Source of the DNA: a virus
Direction: 5' to 3' (one strand)
DNA: 49,336 nt
Virus record (IMG/VR): IMGVR_UViG_3300009161_000070
Coordinates: 1-49,336 of that record
Below the pieces are notes generated by a model that worked only from the letters and a program-made list of their open reading frames with translations, searched no databases and was not told where the DNA came from. Positions 8,101 to 16,000 of the stretch are shown one piece after another. The position numbers and the translations under genes are program-made. Each line of letters begins with the position of its first letter. Within the stretch, counting starts at the first letter, position 1.

Positions 8101-9954
8101 ATAACGGCGTCAGTCATAAGTGCATCATATATAACCGCCAGTAACTTGGTGGTCACGACGATGGTGGCAGAAGTTACTACCATGTCGGTTGATTATCTAA
8201 CCGTACTGTCTGTTATCAGAGGCACGGCTTCATACGCAGAAACCGCATCATATGGGATGCAGACGGTAAGCTCGTCTTATTCGAGATTCTCGGACACCGC
8301 CTCATATAATTTGTTGTCTCAGACGGCATCATACGTTTCAATTTCTCAAACTGCTTCGTATACAACTTTAGCACAAACCGCAAGCTATGCTGCACTTTCA
8401 CAAACGGCCTCTTATATAGATTATGTTAACGTAAAAAATATATCGAGTACGAGTACATTTGCAGGAACATCAAGTTATTCAAGTAAGTCACTGTCAGCTT
8501 CTTATTCTGAAATTGCAACAAGCGCTTCATATGCAGCAGCATCACAGACCGCTTCGTATGTAACATTATCCCAAACGGCCTCTTATGCGGGATTGTCTCA
8601 AACTGCTAGTTATGTTACACTATCGCAAACTGCTTCGTATGTAATAACAGCAAACACAGCGTCTTATGTTGATTACGTAAACGTTAAAAACATAACTTCC
8701 ACTTCGACGTTTGCGGGAACAGCAAGTTTCGCATCTAAGTCGATATCGGCATCATACTCAGAAAATTCTAACACGGCGTCATACGTAAATCTGGCACAAA
8801 CTGCTTCTTATGTGGTGTCAGCAAAGTCCGCTTCGTATGTATCATGGGCAAACGTAGATGAATCAACGACCGATACATTTGTGGGTACCGCTTCTTATGC
8901 CACCATGGCATTGACCGCGTCGTATGTTGCCGGAACTGCTGCAACATCTTCTTGGGCATACAATGCAATAACATCTTCTTATATAGCATGGGCAAACGTA
9001 GATGAGTCCACAACAGACGTATTCGCTGGCACCGCTTCTTACGCAACACTGTCAAAAACATCTTCTTATATTGATTACACGAACGTAAAAAATATATCTA
9101 CAACTTCGACATTTGCTGGAACTGCAAGTTATGCCACCCAAGCATTGACTGCTTCGTATGTTGCAGGAATGGCCAGTACGGCATCTTGGTCTGTAAATTC
9201 ACAAACCGCCTCTTACGTAGATTATAATAACGTCAAGAATATAACCAATGCTTCTACATTCGCAGGTACCGCTTCTTATGTGGCATCCGCATCATATGCC
9301 GATTTGTCTCAGACTGCTTCTTATATAACACTTGCACAATCGGCTTCGTATGTTTCTATCGCGCAGACTGCTTCATACGTTTCACTTTCTCAGACAGCAA
9401 GTTATGTATTACAATCCGTCAGCGCGTCGTTCTCGACAACTGCTTCTTATGCGACTGTTGCCTCTGCTATAGTTTCCACTGCAAATGTAAACATAAATCA
9501 GCTTACTGCGTCCGCAATTCAAGTAACAAATCTAAACGTTGTTACTATAACTAGCTCGATTGATTATGCATCAGGAAGTAACATCTTTGGTACAAAATCC
9601 ACAGACACTCAACGCTTTACTGGAAGTGTAAGCATAACTGGGTCACTTTCTATAAATGGTCCTATTACTATGGCCGGTGTTATCTCCGCCGTTGTTATAA
9701 AGACAACCAATTATACTGTTACAGCACAAGACAATTTGATTGTTTGCAACCACGCAACAACGCCATTCACCGTAACACTTCTTGATGCGTCCACGGCTAC
9801 TGGTCGTGAATTCACTCTCAAGAATAAAGGCGCGGCAGAAGTAACAATCGACGCAACGGGTCTTGGTCTTTTAGACGGAGATAATACTTATACATTGACA
9901 CAATATCAATCTATAAAAGTAATAAGCGACGGCACAACTTGGAACGTAATATAA
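5122..9954 (+). CDS. Giant TASY-repeat tail fibre protein
   Basis: 1610 residues. The header (MSNEFVARKGLISLKSSSF) matches those of the two genes before. Most of the protein is short repeats with a nine-residue period such as QTASYVTLS, interleaved with longer units of the type DYVNVKNITSTSTFAGTASY. Residues 639-983 are five 69-residue units with FTGSIYLSGSIYVNG. The last 85 residues (NYTVTAQDNLIVCNH to SDGTTWNVI) are a beta domain of the kind that ends many phage tail fibres. No enzymatic motif is seen. It is probably a long trimeric shaft with a small C-terminal tip. It is followed after one base by another fibre gene, and the 160-base leader contains no clear Shine-Dalgarno at a usable distance. 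Confidence 0.75.
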   Translation: MSNEFVARKGLISLKSSSFNETLFVSGSISSLQTADLTSSWAANSVTASYALTASYLAGFIQSASYSATASYIDYIDVKNITSTSTFAGTASYSSQALTASNVSYSNVSGIDSTSNFAGTSSYSSYSATASLAINATTASYVKNAQSASYVLQAVSSSYSRFSQTASYIENAQTASYVDLSQTASYVTLAQSSSRSVYAETASYVENSQTASYVTLAQSSSVSAYAQTASYVTLSQTASYVVQAQSASYASNSVSSSFSSLSQTASYVRLAQSSSVSEYAKTASYVVLSQTASYIAVAQTASYVLQAVSASYATSSSYALSSSYTRTASLSQTASYVSTLNQSVSISGSLVITGSVSYVGNTGDTLMVAAGDVLEVTGSLLVTGSIILTGSMNVSGGITSSIFGTASYASRGMSASYAESSSYTLSASYAQTASYILNSPSASYALTASYVLNAKTASYVSWANVDESTTDTFIGTASYATNAALAATATGVSYSGVTGIDSTSQFAGTSSYASNAENANTANSVSYSGVTNIDSTSQFAGTSSYASTAGALVSGININVTQLTASAIQVTNLNVITITSSIDYASGSNIFGTKSTDTHRFTGSVLISGSFNLTGTGTANLTGSLFGTSSWASNLVSGTKITSSGILSTGSNIFGSVTNDTHRFTGSIYLSGSIFVNGNEVVSGAETATITGSLFGTASWAQNLVAGTAITASAVYGSGSNVFGINIEDTHRFTGSIYLSGSIFINGNEFVSGTENASITGSLYGTSSWARNLVAGTKITSSGILSTGSNTFGSVQSDMHKFTGSIYLTGSVYINGNEFVSGGETANITGSLFGTSSWTRNLVAGTKITSSGILSTGSNTFGSVQTDVHKFTGSIYLTGSVYINGNEFVSGGETANITGSLFGTSSWARNLVSGTKVTASGIYGSGSNVFGTDLVDTHRFTGSIYLSGSIYVNGNEIISGAENASITGSLFGTASYATIAEALVSGININVNVITASVISASYITASNLVVTTMVAEVTTMSVDYLTVLSVIRGTASYAETASYGMQTVSSSYSRFSDTASYNLLSQTASYVSISQTASYTTLAQTASYAALSQTASYIDYVNVKNISSTSTFAGTSSYSSKSLSASYSEIATSASYAAASQTASYVTLSQTASYAGLSQTASYVTLSQTASYVITANTASYVDYVNVKNITSTSTFAGTASFASKSISASYSENSNTASYVNLAQTASYVVSAKSASYVSWANVDESTTDTFVGTASYATMALTASYVAGTAATSSWAYNAITSSYIAWANVDESTTDVFAGTASYATLSKTSSYIDYTNVKNISTTSTFAGTASYATQALTASYVAGMASTASWSVNSQTASYVDYNNVKNITNASTFAGTASYVASASYADLSQTASYITLAQSASYVSIAQTASYVSLSQTASYVLQSVSASFSTTASYATVASAIVSTANVNINQLTASAIQVTNLNVVTITSSIDYASGSNIFGTKSTDTQRFTGSVSITGSLSINGPITMAGVISAVVIKTTNYTVTAQDNLIVCNHATTPFTVTLLDASTATGREFTLKNKGAAEVTIDATGLGLLDGDNTYTLTQYQSIKVISDGTTWNVI
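7036..8070 (+). repeat. Five 207-bp in-frame repeats (69-residue FTGSIYLSGS units)
   Basis: Units start at 7036, 7243, 7450, 7657 and 7864. Each encodes the order TKITSSGILSTGSN, a D-x-H-(R/K)-FTGSIY strand, a NGNEFVSG turn and ITGSLFGTSSW. The third and fourth units are the most alike. The same unit is repeated in the 1611-residue fibre gene downstream. Confidence 0.85.
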
Positions 9955-9955
9955 T

Positions 9956-12943
9956 ATGGCTTACGAACGCATAAAATTTGGTGGAAAAATCAGCGGAAGT
10001 TTACAAATCGTAAATGCTCTAGCTGTTACTGGGTCTATTACCGGTTCACTGTTCGGTACAGCTTCGTATGCGGTAAATTCTAACACGTCCAGTTTTGCAA
10101 ATACAGCATCTTATGTTGTAACCGCATTGACCGCTTCTTATGTTGATTATGTCAATGTAAAAAATATATCTTCTACATCAACATTCGCGGGAACAGCCTC
10201 TTATTCAAATCAATCTTTATCCGCGTCATATTCAAATGCGGCAGCAAATTCGTCCACCGCATCTTATGTTCTTCAAGCAGTTAGCTCGTCGTTTGCAACA
10301 AATGCAATCACTGCATCGTATGTTAGCGGAATGGTAGCGTCAGCTTCGTGGGCAGTGAATTCTCAAACCGCTTCTTATGTTACGTGGGCAAACGTATCTC
10401 AAGTTTCAACGGATACGTTCAATGGAACGGCTTCATATGCGACTTTAGCAAAAACGGCATCATTTGCACAAACCGCCAGCTATATTTTACAAGCGGTAAG
10501 TTCTTCGTTTGCATCTACGGCAGTAACTGCATCAAATGTATCATACAGCAACGTTTCTGGAATATCTACTACCAGTGTTTTTTCGGGAACATCTTCATTC
10601 GCAAATACCGCAGGGGCATTGCAATCCGGTATAAATGTAAATGTGACTCAACTCACTGCATCGTCAATTCAAGTCACAAGTTTAAATGTAATAACAATTA
10701 CAAGTTCGATTGATTATGCTTCTGGCAGTAACGTTTTTGGAACAAAAATAACAGATACACACAGATTTACCGGAAGTGTATTGATTTCGGGTTCATTGAT
10801 TGTGAATGGAAATGAAGTTGCCAACGTGTCCGGTTCTCTGTTTGGAACAGCTTCATGGGCATTAAATTCCGTAACGTCGTCGTATTCAAATACAGCCAGT
10901 TATATTTTACAAGCAGTAAGTGCGTCTTTTGCAACAACTGCAAAAACGGCATCATATGTGGCATGGGCTTCGGTATCGCAGACCACAACTGATACATTCA
11001 ATGGAACGGCATCGTATGCAACCTTAGCGAAGACAGCTTCTTATGTGTTACAAGCAATCAGCGCATCATATGCCACAACTGCATCTTATGTATTGAGTTC
11101 ATCATTTGCAACAAATGCGTTGACTGCAAACTCGGCGTCCTTTACTCAGACTGCTTCATACGTAAACAATTTAAACCAGTCTGTAACAATATCGGGTTCT
11201 TTGACTATATCTGGAGCACTCAATTTCAGTGGTGACACCGGCAGTGTGTTATTTTCTAGTAACGCCGACACATTTGAATTCACCGGATCGATGCTGGTGT
11301 CGGGTTCGTTAATTCTAACAGGAAGTATAAGTGTGACCGGCGGAGTTACATCTTCCTTGCTAGGGACTGCGTCGTATTCATCACAGGCGTTGTCTGCTTC
11401 CTATTCATCACAAGCATTAACCGCTTCGTACTCTGCAACCGCGTCATATGTACTACAAGCAATAAGTGCTTCTTATTCGACGACCGCGTCGTTCTCAAAC
11501 AATTCTGCCACGGCAAGTTATGTTTTACAAGCGGTCAGCGCTTCTTACGCATCACAAGCGCTTTCTGCATCATACGCAACAACTTCTTCATATGCGTTAA
11601 CCGCGTCATTTGTAAGAAATGCTTTAACTGCTTCTTATATATTACAGGCTGTTAGTGCGTCATACGCAACAAGCGCATCGTATTCAACAATTGCCGAATC
11701 TATCGTTTCAACGGCAAATATAACGATAAGTCAACTAACAGCATCGTCTATTCAAGTCACAAACTTGAATGTAGTAACAATTACCAGCTCTATTGATTAT
11801 GCGTCCGGTAGTAATATATTTGGTACAAAATCGACAGACAATCAACAATTCACAGGTTCTGTAAAAATAACCGGTTCATTGATTGTCAATGGTTCAATTA
11901 CAGGAACGGCTTCTTATGCGTCACTTGCCGAAACTGCAAGTTACGTATCACTTTCACAAACGGCTTCGTATGTAATAACAGCTCAGACTGCTTCGTATGT
12001 TACATTGGCACAGACAGCTTCTTATGTAACACTGTCTATATCATCTTCATACGCAACATTTGCACTGTCGTCGTCGAGAGCAACTTCGGCATCATTCTCA
12101 TCCACGGCATCATACGCCGACACTGCGAGTTATGTAATCAATTCGGGAACATCTTCGTTCGCATTAACTTCATCTGTGGCATTTACTGCTTCGTATATTG
12201 ATTATACAAATGTAAAGAACATAACATCAACGTCAACGTTTGCAGGTACGGCATCTTATGCCACAGCCGCAAAAACGGCTTCGTATGTTGAAAATGCACA
12301 AACTGCAAGTTACGTTGCGTTGTCACAAACCGCCTCATATGTAACATTGGCTCAAAGTTCATCGGTGTCTGAATATGCCAAGACCGCGTCGTATGTGGTA
12401 GCCGCCCAGACCGCAAGTTATGTTACACTAGCAGAAACAGCAAGTTATGTTACACTGTCACAAACTGCTTCATATGTTTCATTAGCTCAAACCGCATCAT
12501 ACATAACATTCGCTCAAACCGCGTCGTATGTGTTGAATTCAATAACAGCTTCATATGTTGAATGGGAAAATGTCCATGCGGCCACGACAGATACATTTAT
12601 AGGAACGGCTTCTTACGCCGTACACGCGTTAACCGCGTCTTATGTCGCAGGTATGGCCACAACAGCTTCTTGGGCTATCAACGCTCAAACCGCTTCATAT
12701 GTTGCATGGGTCAATGTATATGAAAATACAACGGACGTATTCGTTGGAACAGCTAGTTATTCTAACACCTCACTAACATCTTCGTATTCGTTATTAGCAG
12801 AAACCTCGTCTTATATAGCTACCGCGTCAAATGCGGTATACGCGATAACTGCTTCATATATATTAAATGCACAAACTTCTGCTTATTCAACAACATCGTC
12901 GAACGCATTGACGGCGAGTTATATGGATGGCGGTTTTTATTAA
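9956..12943 (+). CDS. TASY-repeat tail fibre protein without a recognisable tip
   Basis: 995 residues. It begins MAYERIKFGGKISGSLQIVN and is almost wholly TASY-type nonapeptide repeats, with one FTGSVLISGSLIVNG block, a BSG-like SVLFSSNADTFEFTGSML segment (90 bp identical to the next gene) and TSTSTFAGTASY units. Unlike its neighbours it ends inside the repeats (LTASYMDGGFY), with no globular C-terminal domain. It may be a shaft segment joined to another protein, or it may have lost its tip by recombination. The start follows the previous stop by one base, so the two are probably cotranslated. Confidence 0.7.
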   Translation: MAYERIKFGGKISGSLQIVNALAVTGSITGSLFGTASYAVNSNTSSFANTASYVVTALTASYVDYVNVKNISSTSTFAGTASYSNQSLSASYSNAAANSSTASYVLQAVSSSFATNAITASYVSGMVASASWAVNSQTASYVTWANVSQVSTDTFNGTASYATLAKTASFAQTASYILQAVSSSFASTAVTASNVSYSNVSGISTTSVFSGTSSFANTAGALQSGINVNVTQLTASSIQVTSLNVITITSSIDYASGSNVFGTKITDTHRFTGSVLISGSLIVNGNEVANVSGSLFGTASWALNSVTSSYSNTASYILQAVSASFATTAKTASYVAWASVSQTTTDTFNGTASYATLAKTASYVLQAISASYATTASYVLSSSFATNALTANSASFTQTASYVNNLNQSVTISGSLTISGALNFSGDTGSVLFSSNADTFEFTGSMLVSGSLILTGSISVTGGVTSSLLGTASYSSQALSASYSSQALTASYSATASYVLQAISASYSTTASFSNNSATASYVLQAVSASYASQALSASYATTSSYALTASFVRNALTASYILQAVSASYATSASYSTIAESIVSTANITISQLTASSIQVTNLNVVTITSSIDYASGSNIFGTKSTDNQQFTGSVKITGSLIVNGSITGTASYASLAETASYVSLSQTASYVITAQTASYVTLAQTASYVTLSISSSYATFALSSSRATSASFSSTASYADTASYVINSGTSSFALTSSVAFTASYIDYTNVKNITSTSTFAGTASYATAAKTASYVENAQTASYVALSQTASYVTLAQSSSVSEYAKTASYVVAAQTASYVTLAETASYVTLSQTASYVSLAQTASYITFAQTASYVLNSITASYVEWENVHAATTDTFIGTASYAVHALTASYVAGMATTASWAINAQTASYVAWVNVYENTTDVFVGTASYSNTSLTSSYSLLAETSSYIATASNAVYAITASYILNAQTSAYSTTSSNALTASYMDGGFY
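11206..11295 (+). repeat. 90-bp perfect duplicate, copy 1 (copy 2 at 14315-14404)
   Basis: Every base from TATATCTGGAGCACTC to GGATCGATGCT matches the segment 3109 bases downstream in the adjacent fibre gene, including third codon positions, while the flanking sequence differs. This suggests recent gene conversion or exchange between fibre genes. Confidence 0.85.
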
Positions 12944-12992
12944 GATATTAATAAAAATACTCCCAAACTACAAGAAGATGCAAACTTTCAAA

Positions 12993-13000
12993 TATTTATA
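12993..13000 (+). promoter_or_regulatory. TATTTATA box 4 bases before a start codon
   Basis: Exact TATTTATA followed by ACCA and the ATG of the 1611-residue fibre gene, in a 61-base gap after the preceding gene. See the entry at 1573 for the recurring arrangement. Confidence 0.4.
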
Positions 13001-13004
13001 ACCA

Positions 13005-16000
13005 ATGCCAGACAGAATTATACATCTAAGAAGCTTAACACCCGGTTCAACGCCTACCACGTCGTCTCTTGGAGTGGGTGAGTTAGCTATCAATGTACCA
13101 GACGGTAAAATATATTTAAGAAAGTCTGGCAGTAATGGAGACGAGGTTCAAGCTGCAATCACAACAAATTCAAATAATATCGGCAATGTAATATTATCTG
13201 GCAGTTTAAGTATAACAGGATCTTTAAGTGTAAACGGCCCAATTAATGGTACCGCCAGCTACGCTACAACCGCTTCGTATTTGACCGGAACAATTGCGAG
13301 TGCATCGTATGCTATAAATGCATCAACTGCATCACTGGTAAATACAGCTTCGTATGCATTAACCGCTTCATTTTTAATAGGGTCTATTCAAAGTGCATCG
13401 TATGCTCTGAACGCATCGACCGCGTCTTATGTTGAGAGCGCAAAGACAGCATCGTACATATCTTTTAGTAATGTATACGACATAACCAATGCAACTCAAT
13501 TCATCGGAACTGCTTCTTATGCAACAAATGCCACAAATGCCGCAAGCGCATCTTGGGTTCCATTACCAAACAACCTTGTTTCGAGTAGTGCACAATTAGA
13601 AAATAATGGTAGCGTTTCATTCACAAACGCCAGCAATGTAACGTTTGGTCAAATCACGGCAAGTAATGCTCAAATTGTCAATTTGACAGTTCAATATATT
13701 ACCAGCTCTGTTATAGTGACAACCGGAAGCAACAAGTTCGGTAATGCATCAAGCGATATACAGGAATTTACTGGTAGCGTCGAAATAAGCGGATCACTAA
13801 AAGTCACTGGGTCAATAAATGGAAATCTAACTGGTACATCTAGTTTTGCATCCCAAGCATTAAGTTCTTCATATAGCAATTTTGCCAGTACCGCATCATA
13901 TGTTGCGTTTTCTCAAACAGCAAGTTACGTAACGTTAGCTCAAAGCTCTTCGGTATCTGAGTATGCAAAGACCGCATCGTATGTGCAAAATGCGCAAAGC
14001 GCTTCATACGTTGCATTGGCTCAAACCGCAAGTTATGTTACACTTGCACAAAGTTCTTCTGTAACTGAGTACGCAAAGACTGCATCATATGTTACGCTTT
14101 CTCAAACAGCATCGTATGTAGCGTTGGCACAAACCGCAAGCTATATAACATTGGCTCAAACCGCCTCGTATGTAACACTTGCTCAATCTGCTTCGATTGC
14201 GACATCCGCTTCATACACTGTTTCGGCGTCATTCTCTCAAACGTCTTCGCTATCAAGAACGGCTTCGTTTGTTTCAACTTTAAATCAAACGGTAACAATA
14301 TCCGGATCGTTAAATATATCTGGAGCACTCAATTTCAGTGGTGACACCGGCAGTGTGTTATTTTCTAGTAACGCCGACACATTTGAATTCACCGGATCGA
14401 TGCTAGTAAGTGGATCCTTGTTACTGGCAGGAAGTATCGGTGTTACCGGCGGAATCACTGGCTCATTGTTGGGAACTGCATCATATTCTTCAGTCGCACT
14501 TTCATCTTCTTATTCTCAAAATTCAAGTACGGCATCTTATGTTGCATCTGCACAAACCGCATCGTTTGCTCAAACACTGGCAAGCGGAACAAAGATAACC
14601 GCATCTGGTATACTTTCTACAGGAAGTAATACGTTCGGATCTATAACATCCGACGTACATAAGTTTACTGGTAGTATTTATCTATCCGGCTCTATCTACG
14701 TCAACGGTACAGAGTTTGTAAGTGGTGGGGAAACTTCAAACATTACTGGTTCATTGTTTGGTACTGCTTCGTGGGCAAGAAACCTAGTTTCTGGAACAAA
14801 GATAACATCGTCTGGAATACTATCTACTGGTAGTAACACATTTGGTTCAACTCAAACTGATGCACACAGATTTACTGGCAGTATTTATCTATCGGGTTCA
14901 ATCATTGTAAACGGCAACGAATTTGTCAGTGGGGCCGAAACTTCTAATATAACCGGATCGTTGTTCGGAACAGCTTCATGGGCAAGAAATTTGGCGGCAG
15001 GAACAAAAATCACTGCATCAGGTATTTTGTCCACTGGAAGTAACACGTTCGGATCGATCTTGTCAGATATTCACAAATTCACTGGAAGTATCTATCTGTC
15101 TGGTTCAATTTATGTAAACGGCAATGAAGTTGTGAGCGGTACAGAAACCGGCACCATAACTGGTTCATTGTTCGGTACAGCTTCGTGGGCTAGAAACTTG
15201 ACAGCGGGAACAAAGATTACTGCATCTGGCATATTGTCTACCGGTAGTAATATATTTGGTTCTACAATCAATGACCTACACAGATTCACAGGCAGTGTTT
15301 CAATATCCGGATCGCTGATCGTTAACGGAAATGAAGTTGCCAACGTGACCGGTTCTCTATTCGGAACAGCTTCGTGGGCATCAAGAGCAGTAACCGCTTC
15401 AAACGCAAATACAGCATCTTATGTTACATGGGCAAACGTATATGAAACCACAACCGATACATTTGTTGGAACCTCGTCATACGCAAGTGTGGCAGCAACA
15501 GTTCAGTCTGGCATTAACATCAATGCAACAGAAATAACCGCATCTTCTATACAAGTAACAAATCTAAACGTTGTTACAATAACAAGCTCTATAGACTATG
15601 CTTCGGGAAGTAACATCTTTGGTAATAAGTCCACAGATACACACAAATTTACTGGTTCGGTGAGTATAACCGGATCGTTGAGTGTAGACGGAACAATCAG
15701 TGGTACCGCTTCGTTTGCCACAACCGCTTCAAATGTAAACTATGCAAATGTATCAGGTATAACCAGTAGCAGTACATTTGCCGGAACTGCAAGCATTGCA
15801 CTCACCGCATCATATCTACTTGGATCTATATCGAGTGCATCATATGCCGACCAAGCTGCAACCGCTTCATATCTTTTCGGAGCGATTGAGAGTGCATCTT
15901 ATGCACTTAATGCGGGGACTGCTTCATATAATATTTCATCTTCTTACGCATTAAGTGCGTCGTATGCAGTCAGTGCTTCATATGCAAAAACCGCATCGCT

